Below, one piece after another: positions 48,021 to 58,300 of a DNA stretch of 64,000 bases. This DNA is from Beverwykella pulmonaria (taxonomy: Eukaryota > Ascomycota > Dothideomycetes > Pleosporales > Melanommataceae): positions 5,062,520-5,126,519 of the forward strand of contig BCHH01000002.1 of NCBI GenBank assembly GCA_001599595.1. The letters are read 5' to 3'. The notes beneath the pieces are model-generated. The model did no database searches, had not been told where the DNA came from, and saw only the letters and a program-made list of their open reading frames with translations. The position numbers and the translations under genes are program-made. How positions within the stretch are numbered: the first letter of the stretch is position 1; each line of letters starts with the position of its first letter.

Positions 48021-48578
48021 TGGATCATTGGTAAAAGATGAGGACTTGCCGGGGATTAGAAGAGGGTACTTGATTGAAATAGTCTAGGCGCTGGTGGAAT
48101 GATGGTGGTGGTGGCGCGGTATTGGTATCTGCATTGCATTGCGTTGGCACCGGTACGACTATAGTCTACCTACTGTATCCCCAATTGACCAAAAGCATCT
48201 TTTGTGGTTGCTTTCTTTTCCCTTTTTTGACTACGTCTCCGGCATTGGGTCGACTTTCTTCTTCTCCTTTTTGGAGCACTCAGTAGGTACTCGTTGCATC
48301 ACTCTGGGGAGGGCAGTATACACATATAGATGATAAGGTAGAGAGGTATGCGAGAGGGATGGCAGCTTGTGGCGGAGAGAATGAGTATGGGGCAAAGGTG
48401 GGTATGCTAATTGACGATTGTGGATCGAGGGAAGCGTTGTATGCATTATGTGGTGTTCTTTATGATTTTAAATGAAACGGGTTTTTTTGGGATCATGTTG
48501 CTGTGTCTGGATAAGCACGTGTGGAAGTCTTGGTAAGGATATAGTGGAGAGCGATGTTGGAGAAGTCAGCTTCGAGAA
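47850..48578 (+). repeat. Segmental duplication, source copy (USP 3' end and flank)
   Basis: From GAGGATTTCGGCGATG at about 47850 through the stop codon (48018-48020) and about 560 bp of 3' flank, the sequence is repeated in direct orientation at about 61793-62508. Coding and non-coding parts are both similar, with scattered substitutions and small indels; similarity weakens after about 48475. This copy is in the complete gene and is taken as the source. Confidence 0.85.
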
Positions 48579-48981
48579 GAAGAGTGGTCCATTGTAGACG
48601 TCGGAACAGAAAGTGAACAGACTTTGTCCCCTGCGTTGATTGACATATATACGCCTTCTAACAGTTGAGAACAAAATGTGAACGCACTTTGTCCCTGCGT
48701 TGATTGGCATATATACCTTCCAACACACCCCACAATCAAGGAAGGGAGACTAAGTTATGTGGGTGGCTCGTAACTCAGGCTCTAGCATCTGGAATCTGGC
48801 ATTTGGCATTTGGCATCTGGCTCGTAGGCGGCACTGGCACTAGCACTTGTTGCTCTGGCTCTGGCGGAAAGAAAAGGATGAAGGCAATTTCTCTTGCTTC
48901 TGGTCACTCACCCGACTAGCAGCCTGCTATGGAGCTGCTGATGCGCAAGTTAGCGAACCGTGCTCATAACCTGTCATTGTA
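48021..48981. other. USP 3' flank with simple repeats, border of accessory region
   Basis: Contains the duplicated 3' flank, an imperfect two-copy tandem repeat (about 48607-48724) and a TGGCATT/TGGCATC simple run near 48787-48826. No gene is seen. The region ends at the Tc1/mariner terminal repeat. Confidence 0.5.
48607..48724 (+). repeat. Imperfect two-copy tandem repeat, about 60-bp unit
   Basis: Two neighbouring units share AGTGAAC/TGTGAAC, ACTTTGTCCC, CTGCGTTGATTG, CATATATAC and CTTCTAACA/CTTCCAACA in the same order. Differences are substitutions and one-base indels. It lies outside any gene, directly after the duplicated 3' flank of the ubiquitin hydrolase. Confidence 0.7.
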
Positions 48982-49097
48982 CACGGCCCTCCCATGAATG
49001 AGTGACTAGCGTCGCCCGCGCCATGACCTGTGTAAGCAGTGGCGAAGATATGTTATTTTTTATGTATATTACTGACAAAGAGTCGTCTAATAAACAT

Positions 49098-49238
49098 TTA
49101 CCACTTAGTAGGTCCACCACCTGCCTTGATCACTGCCCAACAACAGTCTCTCATTAAACTAATATACTTCTTGTAGTCATCAACCTCAATCTTCTCCCAC
49201 TCCTCCTGAAGGTACTGCTTTACCTCTGCATTAGTTTT
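49098..49238 (-). pseudogene. Tc1/mariner transposase, C-terminal remnant
   Basis: Minus-strand open frame of 46 codons ending at TAA 49100-49098. The order AEVKQYLQEEWEKI - YKKYISLMRDCCWAVI - GGGPTKW* matches the helix after the catalytic core and the terminal GGPT(K/R)(W/Y) of fungal Tc1-like transposases. It is cut at its upstream end exactly where the 49239 LTR begins. Confidence 0.75.
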
Positions 49239-49675
49239 TGTAACGATTCAAACAATCGTTCCATCACGTGACCGAACTGCTCCCTGCCCGACCCTGATAC
49301 AGATCCTATTCCTACCTGAACCAGTAGGACTTCGGTTCCCAACCTGGTCCCCACTCAACTCCAATACAGGCTCTATCCATATCTAAACCTGTATTACCTT
49401 GGCTCCTAACTAGCTCCTAACCAGCTCCTAATGCAACTCCAAAACAGGTCCTTATCTGAACCTATAGTACCTTGGCTTTGTTATCTCTTATCTCTCTTTG
49501 TGTATATAAGCCAGTCTTTTTGTTAGTTAGATCAGGTAGCTTTGATTATCCTTTTGTACCCGGCCTATAGGTGTCAATTCTATCTTGGGTACTCGTTATC
49601 ACTCGTGCACTCCCATATGCCTTTGGTAGTGATTCGCAACCGAATCCGATTGTTCTGATATCCTGCGCCGTTACA
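49239..49675 (+). mobile_element. Solo LTR, copy 1 (437 bp)
   Basis: Starts TGTAACGATTC and ends GCGCCGTTACA, the TG...CA form with a 7-bp terminal inverted repeat (TGTAACG/CGTTACA). It contains TATATAAG near 49505, a plausible LTR promoter TATA box. The flanking five bases (GTTTT and GAAGG) do not match. Insertion was therefore followed by loss of neighbouring transposase sequence, or the copy arose by recombination. The same LTR occurs inverted at 49941-50686. Confidence 0.85.
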
Positions 49676-49940
49676 GAAGGCATCTAGAAATAGCTTTTTA
49701 GGGGATTCTAAGGTATTAAGCAATATCTGTCTGCATCTATTGAAGTTCAGCTAGTGTGTGGTTTTGACGCGTTCCTTGTATAAAAGGTGACAGTTTGGTG
49801 TTTTTTGCATAGTAGGTAGATGACTTTAATAGAAAAAGATACCTTGGGTTGTATAGCAGCCTTATATAAACTTGTGTATTTTTTCCAGAATGTTTATGCA
49901 GTTTTGATGCACGGGCCTCATTTATAACGACGCTAGTCAC

Positions 49941-50686
49941 TGTAACGGCGCAGAATATCAGAACGATCGGATTCGGGTGCGAATCACTACCGAGGCATAT
50001 GGGAGTGCACGAGTGAGAACGAATACCCAAGATAGAATTGACACCTGTAGGCCGGGTACGAAAGGATATGTCAGATTGTAGCACTATTTCGGCTACAAGA
50101 ATAATGTGGTCACGTTGTGAGATGAAAGAATGATGAATATTGATGAATTGATTGATTGATTCATCGTCTTGTTCTTGGTTTCTCGGGTCGCTGGGGTTTT
50201 GGCCCCTCGCTTGCCCACATGCGCCTTGCCCTATTTGGTTGATCCGTTGCAGGCCCGTATGAGCGCATTCTGTCCAATACCACGACTAATACCCGTCCAT
50301 CTGACACTTTGTCCACTTGGGGGTTATGGAAATACTATTTCCTAAACCCCCATATAGCCCTTACATCTGACAGGATAATCAAAAGCTACCTAATCTAACT
50401 AACAAAAAGACTGGCTTATATACACGAAGAGAGATAAGAGATAACAAAGCCAAGGTACTATAGGTTCAGATAAGGACCTGTTTTAGAGTTGCATCAGGAG
50501 CTGGTTAGGAGCTGGTCAGGAGCTAAGGTAATACAGGTTTAGATATAGATAGAGCCTGTATTAGAGTTGAGTGGAGACTAGGTTAGGAACTGAAGTCCTA
50601 CTAGTTCAGGTAGGAATAGGATCTGTATCAGGGTCAGGCAGGGTGCGGTTCAGTCACGTGATGGAACGATTGTTTGAATCGTTACA
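49941..50686 (-). mobile_element. Solo LTR, copy 2, inverted and interrupted
   Basis: It starts TGTAACGGCGCAG and ends AATCGTTACA, so it is the reverse complement of copy 1. A perfect 5-bp target duplication GTCAC flanks it (49936-49940 and 50687-50691). Removing the 304-bp insert at 50069-50372 plus one GGATA duplicate leaves exactly 437 bp, the length of copy 1. Most differences from copy 1 are C/T or G/A transitions, many in CpA/TpG context. It split the right terminal repeat of the Tc1/mariner element. Confidence 0.9.
50069..50372. mobile_element. 304-bp nested element inside LTR copy 2
   Basis: Begins TGTCAGATTGTAG and ends TACATCTGACA, giving imperfect terminal inverted repeats (TGTCAGAT-TGTA against TGTCAGATGTA). 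It is flanked by an exact 5-bp duplication GGATA (50064-50068, 50373-50377). Copy 1 of the LTR supplies the uninterrupted site. The TG...CA ends and the 5-bp duplication fit a solo LTR of a second retrotransposon family; a MITE is the alternative. No coding capacity. Confidence 0.85.
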
Positions 50687-50711
50687 GTCACTCATTCATG
50701 AGAGGGCCCTG

Positions 50712-51057
50712 TATGCAGTATGCCTGTCACATGTATGCAGTATGCCTGTCACATGTATGCAGTCCTTCAGCTCTCACCGGATGAAGTTACCCTGAGGTTT
50801 GATTGGGTGGTTAGTCATAGCTTAATATCGTGATTGCGGCGATGCAAATGTGAGAAGAAAAAAGATTGAGGGGTTAGGCGCTAGTCCCGATTGGTTTTGT
50901 TACATTGAGTGAAAGATTTAAAGGTTTGCAGAGTATTAAAAGTTTTTAAAAGCTGCATAGAGCCTAGAGCTCTTTTGGGCACTATATTAGCTAGAATAGA
51001 ACGTAGTAACTTGTGACAGATTTCGTTACAGCTGTTTCTCGTTATCATAGCTCATAA
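50712..51057. other. Gap between Tc1/mariner end and NLR gene 3' end
   Basis: Starts with the TA duplication and a 22-bp tandem repeat (unit TGTATGCAGTATGCCTGTCACA, about two and a quarter copies, roughly 50710-50762). The rest is AT-rich 3' flank of the NLR gene. No gene is seen. Confidence 0.5.
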
Positions 51058-54000
51058 TCAGTCTCGCAAAAGCAACAGAGAAGGAACAGTTTCTGCAGTT
51101 TCTGCAGTCTCTTCTTCCTGCTTTGGGAGAAGACAATTCCGCCCTCTATCACTTCTGTAATGTCTTGCAAGTACATCTTTCCTATTGAAAGTGCGACCAC
51201 AACCCCATCGAGCGCCAGACTTGAGTTCGCCTCCACATGTAAATGTGTTGGATTCCGAGTGAGACGCACTTTCGTGTCGAGTGCGATCGCCCTGTCGCAC
51301 GAACCCTTTTCCGCACGTAGAGCAGACAAACTCTTTTCTCTCTTGTGCGTCGTGAGTGCGCATGTGAATCTTGAGGTTGTGTTTGCGAGTGAACTTTGTG
51401 TTGCACTGAGTGCATTCGAATGAGGGTTTTTTGACTGGTATCTCGGGAAAATCTCCGTCGTCGTCGAAATCGACGGTTTTATGGACATCTATCTCGTGTT
51501 TTTGGAGCTCTCTGAGAGTCGCACAGCCGAAGATGGCTGTCGGACAACTTGGAAAGAAACAAAAGTAGGATCGTTCATGCTTTGGCACATGATCGTCGCG
51601 AAGTTGCCTTGTGGGGAAGCCATTATAGAAGCGGATGCAATTGAGACGTGGACACTTGAAGACATGTGATCCATACATCTGGGAGAAGGAGTCTTCAGTG
51701 ATCGCGGATATTGGCATTTCCTCTACCGATGCTCGCACTTCTTCTACAACATTGCTAAGGTCAAGGACGTGATCGCTGGACGAAAAGTTTCCCGATGTGT
51801 TGAGCTGTTTCCTTGATATATACACTGCTGAAGCGATTTTTTTGAAGTTGCGTGCTTCTTGAAGCGGCTTCAGGCGGTCTAAAATGGACTTCGGGGTGGA
51901 TGTCTTGGATTGAGATCCAATCCAGTGCATATCAATGAATACATCCACAGCTTCGGATAATTCATGTAGTCTGTGCGTTGAAATCTGCTTCGACGCGACC
52001 TTCTCGAGATGACGGGACCAATATGCGTAAGCGTAGTCGAAAAAACCATAGTATCCTAGCGAGAGATGGTGACAAATATGGGATCGCGCGCAGCCTGCTT
52101 CAAACCCCGGTAAGCTAAGGTATCCTATACAAAGCTCGGCGAGATCAAGCTCTTCCGTGACAACATCTATAAGTCCTTTATCAACAAGATATCTTCATGA
52201 TGTTAGTGCCTTGTTTACAAAAATTGCACATTCTGCTTACCGTTTGGCCGTATGATGAACAAGCTCAACGGTTTCGTCCGTGTGAATTTCTACCAATGAT
52301 CCGCAAAGCTCTTTTGAGTCTACCCGGAAGCGGTTCTTGTTCCAGTGCACCGCACTATCCTCAAGATCAATAGACACAGCGCACTGAATCTCTCGCCACT
52401 TCAAAGGGCGCTTTGCACATACGAGCCAGCCTAGGAGCTTTATAGCGTCAGGTTCTGGGGATCCATCGCTCCCGAGTAGTTGACGAATGATTCTCGAGTA
52501 CCTTCGAAATTCAGTGTGAAAAGTATTACCTCTGTGAGGACTTACACTTCGTCGAGTCTTAGTGGACCTTGGGGGAAAACCCCTGGACCAATTTCCTCAT
52601 CAAGCTTCCTAACCGAGGTCTGTTTGTACAGATACGAACTCATTAGCCTTGCGAATAAGAACATACCTTTATAAGTTAGTAGGAAATTAAATTTCGACCA
52701 TGGGGCCTTACCCCCAGCCTTTTCCGTTATGCTGTCTTCGATGAATTTCCGTCTTTCCTCCGACAGGCCGAACTTCACTTGAATTTTGGAACTCCAAGCC
52801 GTGGCATACACTCTAATGTCTTTCTGAATATCGCTTTCGGTAATCTTCAGTAATGCCATATTTGCAAAGTCTTTCCTAGCTGAGCTATCGTCTTGACACA
52901 CGAACATGCACCGAAATGAATCAGAGTCGTCGGGGGGAAGCGACTCTGATATTTCCTCGAACATATTTGCGATCTCTTTTCTCTCTTCACGCTCGCATTC
53001 ATCGATTCCATCTATCACAATGTAGAGCTTCTGACAGTTCTTCACCGACGTTTCGAGTAGTTCCTTAGCGAGAGACTTTGTTGAGAGTATTGTCTGCCCG
53101 CTCTTGGATGCTTTTTCGTACAGGTACGCGAGGAGTGCTTCATCCTTGTGAAGTAATTGAGATATGATGCCTCGTGCGACCGCAAGAAATGTGTTCCGTT
53201 CGGTATCTTGGTATTTGCAGAAGAAGAAGGCGATGGAAACACCTTTCAGTTTCCGCGCTTCATCGATGACTAATGAAGCTAATATTGTTTTGCCTAATCC
53301 CAAGAGTTAGCAAAATTCCAAAGTTGTATGTGTAAGGGCTTACCTGCGCCAGGAATTCCACTTAGCCATAACAGCGGGGTAGAGCAGAAATCAGGGTCGA
53401 ACCATGCATGAAACCGATTGACCTTTAAAAGCCAATTTCCTGTTCCTGGGTATTCTTTTCGAACTTCTCGGTATTTCTCCTGGTCAACTTCGGTATTCGC
53501 AGGCGAAAGCCATTGGCGTACCACTTCACGGCGCCTATGACTTTCCTCTTCTTTGATGTTCTCAAGAGTTGTTGCCGCTATTTCTCGTGTTCTCAGCAGC
53601 TCTTCAAACAGTGCTATATTCGCTTGCGATTTGATCAATTCCCGATGTTCTCTCATGTTTCTTAGAATGGCAGAGAACTCGGTATCGAAGCTCTTCCAAA
53701 GAGCATGGAACAACTGCTTCCACACTATATATTCCAGTCAGCATACACGACTGCAAGATTATATTGCAACCTACTCCGCTGCTTGAAATATCGCATAGCC
53801 TTCCAATGGAAGTCCAGGATGTCGTGATAGAATAAGTGCAGTACCCGCGTCATATGTGGGTGATTGGTAAAAATATTCTCGTATTGGGTGAGCAACGGAA
53901 TGTGCTCGCCAATACGCTGATATGCATCCATCAAAGCATCAAAAGCTTCGGCAAAGGTGCAGGCAATCTGAAGGAGAAACTTCATGGGACCCTTAATTAT

Positions 54001-54317
54001 GTTAATACATTTCAAAACGGGCCTGGAAGAGATTCCATAGAAAATACCCAAACAAATGCGAGTATCTCGGACGTATTTACAAAGACTTGAATGACTTTGT
54101 CGTACTCCTTCATCGCCTCCAGGAAAGCCTCCAGTCTCTGCATTCCACGTAACCTCTTTTCTGATGCCTGTTTCGTCTGAATCGATTCGATGGCAATATG
54201 GAGGTCATGAAGAGAGGTTACTTTGAACTGGGTCTTTTCTTTATCTGTTAGGGATGCCTTGAACTTCTCCATAACCATGTAGAATGGTGTCGCTTGGAAC
54301 TGTAAAGTTGTTGTCAT
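51058..54317 (-). CDS. NLR: helical N-terminal domain, NACHT NTPase, C2H2 zinc fingers
   Basis: Seven exons (54317-54048, 53991-53775, 53724-53344, 53293-52712, 52666-52546, 52501-52241, 52192-51058) give 988 aa, all junctions in phase. Residues 1-200 form the helical domain found before fungal NACHT modules (LRGMQRLEAFLEAMKEYDKV, then GPMKFLLQIACTFAEAFD; DUF7708-like, from memory). The NACHT has P-loop LSGIPGAGKT (about 282-291, with an intron inside the loop), Walker B IVIDGIDEC and a fungal winged-helix part LLGWLVCAKRPLKWREIQ. Two classical C2H2 fingers follow (about 870-890 and 900-921; CTQCNTKFTRKHNLKIHMRTH is the first core) with degenerate fingers on both sides. The fingers replace the usual repeat sensor. 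It probably acts in non-self recognition; nucleic-acid binding by the fingers is inference. Confidence 0.85.
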
Positions 54318-54680
54318 GATAATGAAACGAATTGAGTTAGTGACATTAAAATAGCAAAGAGAATGCACTGGTGATAAATGTGTGAATATAGAGATCTAGG
54401 ATGGAGATGAGCTGAGAAGGCTGAGTGGGCATGTTGAATTGGCGCTGTGGGCCCGTGCGTTGGCGCCTGACCAGAGGCTCAGAGGCTCAATCTCCGCTCT
54501 TAACATCTCACCCTACCCTTCCAACTTCCACATTGCCAAAATAATATGCTCTTCTTGAAATACATTCAGTTGTTGTTTACCTCCATGGCTTGACATTCCC
54601 GTCAAATGCAACGCGCATGGAATTACAGCACAATCGCGACTTAGGACTAGCAAGGCAATAATCTTTTGCGGCATTTCAAC
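54318..54680. promoter_or_regulatory. Shared divergent upstream region, NLR / SNF2-RING
   Basis: The two start codons, on opposite strands, are separated by 363 bp, so both promoters must lie here and could be co-regulated. Pyrimidine-rich stretches lie near each start; no specific factor site is asserted. Confidence 0.5.
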
Positions 54681-57600
54681 ATGAATCCCTCCGTAGAGAA
54701 TCAAAAGTTATTTTCAGGAATAAAAAGATTACTGGAACCAACTGGACGTGACCCGAAGCGGCCAGCCTTGAGTTTGTCGCCAATGGACACCAAATCGCAT
54801 TGTAAGTTGACGCCAGTGTTGACAAGTTACATTTTTTTCCAGTCGAGTCTTACTCACAATATCAAAGTCTAACTGTTTCTCCAGCAGCTCTGTCTATTAA
54901 TAATGAGTTACCTAGCATATCTCTAAATGCCAGCAGAAGCCCATCTCAATGTCTTGGCGAGTCTGCAATCGATGATTTAATATGTTTTGGCTCAGTATAA
55001 GACACCTGCCAAGAAGAGCATTCCGAATCTAGAAGCTAATGTTAGCCAGATCTGCGATGTACTTATCCAAGTACGCCACGACCCGCTAGAATCTTTCCAA
55101 CACCCGCCAAATTTGACCATAGGTAAGGAGCATCGTGCCAACCTCAATCTCGTTTTCAACGCCGACGCTGGCTGGGTGAAGCTCACCGAAGGAGCTCCTT
55201 TCGGATGCATGAGCTCGAAAATCGCAAAGGGTCTAAAGACATTACACTCACACTCCGATATTGAGATGGATGTCGTGGCACCCTTCTTGGCTCTCGAAAA
55301 AGCCAGATCATCCTGGAAGATGATCGGGACGTCAGCCACATTGACAGTGGATGTAAACATATATGGCCCTAGGAAATTAGCAAAGGTAACGGCCGACAAG
55401 TTAAATTCTGCAAGACTATATCTGCAGCCTCCGAACACTGAGTCGCGATTGTTACCCTACGACAATCCACAATACTTGAAGCTTCCTGATGTTTCCAAGG
55501 ACGATATTCTGTTCTCTTATGTTGCAGATGTTGGGCGAAGTCCAAGTTGTTTGTTCAAAGAAGTATCGATCTCTGAGATCGAAGCTATACTAGATCACCT
55601 CCCCCAGCCAAGGTTTCTCAGAGAGATATCAGCTGATCGACATATTATCACACCTCTCAATAAGTATGTCGAATAATCCCTTTGCGAACGCATAGTTAAC
55701 AATTTAAAAAGACACCAAAAGGAAGCAGTGGATTTCATCACAAGGAGAGAAATTGGGGATCTGCCTCCTTCGTTGAGTCTGTGGAAACCTCAATCATTGC
55801 AGAGTGGTCTCTTTTGGTAAGATAAATGATGGGCTAGCTACGAATCTTCAATTCTCATTTGCTGATAATACTTGCTCTAGCTACCAGCATGTTATCACCG
55901 GTGCTAAAAGTTCCCGAATGGATGATACAACGGGAGGCATTCTTGCAGACGACATGGGTCTTGGGAAGACACTTTCTATGCTGGCCGTCATTGTGGCGTC
56001 CCTAGGACAAGCGCTAAACTTCTCCACATCGAGTACACGAGGGTCTTTAATCGACTGGCAGACTCTCGTTCCCTCCAAGGCTACGCTAGTGATAGTCCCT
56101 TCAGCACGTGCGTTTTCCATATCCGATGCAGCATAGTGCAATCGCTGATTTGAACAGTTATACTGGACAGTTGGACCGAAGAGATACGGAAGTGAGTTCC
56201 ATGTCTAATCATACATGGCATTAGCTAAATCTTCAAGACATCTGCTCCCTAGAACCGCTACCGTGCATATATATCATGGTACAGGGAAGCGAATCGATTT
56301 ATCGAATCTTTTGCAGTGTGACATCGTACTAACTACGTATGCGACAGTTGCTGCAGAGTTCTGCCGAGGTCAAAGTATTTTAGACCGCATCGAATGGTAT
56401 CGAGTTGTACTCGACGAAGGTACGGCCTTATTTACTAGTTCCGCTTATTTGAGGTTCTCTTTGTCTGATGATATCTCCAAAACAGCTCACATTATCCGCA
56501 ATGCATCTACGAAACAATTTCGGGCGATACGCGCCATACCCACACAAATTCGATGGTGTCTCACGGGAACTCCTATCCAGAATTCCCTCGAAGACCTTGG
56601 CGCATTGGTCAAGTTCCTGAGAGTGCCGATACTTGAAGACACTCGAGCTTTTAGAAAATATGTCACTGCTCCCGTACATGCGAAAACATCTGGACGCTTT
56701 AAGAACCTCCAACGACTTTTAGAATCGCTTTGTTTACGACGCACAAAGAGCCTACTAAATTTGCCACAGCCAACTGCAGATACGCATGTCCTCGAGCTTT
56801 CAACAGCGGAAACCAAAACATATATCGACTTCGGGGGTAGCTGCAAGCGCGCAATTGATCTCGCTGTCTCTGGCCATAGTATGAAGAAAGTGAATCAAAA
56901 TGTGATACAAGCTATTCTTGGGATGCGCTTGTTCTGCAATCATGGCCTGATAGGCTTGTCTGGGAAATGGGTAAATAATTTGAACTTTGACTTCTAAACC
57001 GCATGCTAAATGTGTTGCAGTAAGCGGCGCTAATATTTTTCTCTAACCCGTAGATTTTTTTAAACTCTTACTCGTGTGGTGTTTATGTTCTCAGGTAGTA
57101 GCGTTCTGGGACTCTGTTGTCTTACTAACTGTTCTCCCATTTTAGGAACCCTCTAGGCTTGCCCTCAGACCCAGATGAGGCATTCAGTTACCTTCAAACG
57201 AATGAGAAAGGAGCCACTTGCGTTCTTTGTGACTGTGACGTTCAGTCTGTCTACCAAACTGATGATCGGAGTTCCGGAGTGCTGACTACTTGCAATCACT
57301 TGCTATGCGGAGAATGTCTCCCGGAATTTGAAGCGGACCTCAACGACAGCATTGATGATGGACGCGCTCAATGCCCCGTGTGTGGGCTGCAAGGGGCACA
57401 AGATTCGTTCATCTTCGAGCCCTCAAAACAGCCAGAACCGGAGAACACGACTCTAAAGTCATATTCTACGAAGATGTTAGCCCTGTTGAGAAATATCCAG
57501 AACCAAAACAGTGACGATAAGTGGTAAGCAAAAATTCATATTTCACTTTAAAGGAATTCGATAGTTACCTGCCTAGGAACAAACAAATGACCATATTTGT

Positions 57601-58230
57601 AGTGTCATATTCTCTTTCTGGAAAAAGACACTCGACATCGTTGCAAGCATGTTTAACGCAAATGAAATACCATTTCATCGAATCCATGGCAGCCTCCCGG
57701 CTGGCAAGAGAGTCAAAGTTCTATCTGAATTCGAACGAGACCCCTCGGTAAAGGTACTTCTAATCACCTTTGGTACTGGTGCTGTCGGGTACGTGGCTCG
57801 CAGTTTATATTATTGTATCAAGTAAGCTCAACTATGGTAGGATAAACAAACTAGCAGTTGCCAATCACATCCACATAATTGAACCGCAATGGAACCCTTC
57901 CATCGAAAGTCAAGCCATCGGGCGTATCCTTAGATTTGGACAAGAGAGAACAGTGACGATCGTTCGGTACATTATGAGAGGAACTATCGAAGAGGTAATT
58001 CTACTCCTCTCTCCGGTCTTTACAGAATAGCTTACATGTACAAGGCTGTCCAGTCTCGGCAATTGCGCAAGTTGCAATTAGCTGGGGGTGGGTTTGGATT
58101 GAGCAAGGATGAACATGCATCGCAAAGAACCCGTGAAATTATGGTAAGTCATCGAGCTAATTCATTACCTTCGAAGCTTACATGTCATCACTGACAGGAA
58201 TTACTCTGTCCCGCGGGGTTGCGTAAATGA
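54681..58230 (+). CDS. SNF2-family ATPase with RING finger (Rad5/Rad16/HLTF-like)
   Basis: Fourteen exons: 54681-54801, 54843-54994, 55050-55663, 55712-55816, 55881-56107, 56158-56191, 56238-56419, 56486-56970, 57054-57094, 57146-57523, 57603-57788, 57841-57994, 58045-58143, 58198-58230. These give 936 aa with every junction in phase. Helicase motifs: GGILADDMGLGKT (about 349-361), VVLDEAHIIRNAST (DEAH about 477-480), LTGTPIQNSLEDL. A C3HC4 RING (CVLCDCD ... CNHLLCGEC ... CPVCG, about 679-741) sits between the two ATPase lobes as in Rad5/HLTF, and motif VI is QAIGRILRFGQER. Expected role: nuclear chromatin remodelling or DNA-damage tolerance with E3 ubiquitin ligase activity. Exon 9 (41 nt) is the least certain. 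Divergent from the NLR gene. Confidence 0.85.
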
Positions 58231-58300
58231 TTAGAGCAGCTTAAGAGATAATATCATTTACTGTTCATGTTATGTGATAATCTGGCCTGATTGCACCCAT

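Larger units (their letters stand above)
48982..50711 (-). mobile_element. Decayed Tc1/mariner transposon carrying nested LTR insertions
   Basis: The ends are inverted repeats of about 33 bp. The left starts CACGGCCCTCCCATGAATGA at 48982; the right, read inward on the other strand, starts CAGGGCCCTCTCATGAATGA at 50711. Both are flanked by TA (48980-48981, 50712-50713), the Tc1/mariner target duplication. Minus-strand transposase remnants are present at both sides: an N-terminal piece with KLSPFIQGTRQNHTLAELQ (about 49740-49830) and a C-terminus with EVKQYLQEEWEKI and VIKAGGGPTKW* (49098-49238). The DDE core between them is missing, its place taken by a solo LTR (49239-49675). The right inverted repeat is itself split by another LTR (49941-50686). 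The element cannot move by itself. Confidence 0.85.

Noticed and set aside
54995..55016. Frameshift or 22-nt intron in the SNF2-RING gene
   Set aside because: A 55-nt intron (54995-55049) with GTATAAG donor, branch-like GCTAAT and CAG acceptor keeps phase and restores the family motif CFG-I-DV.
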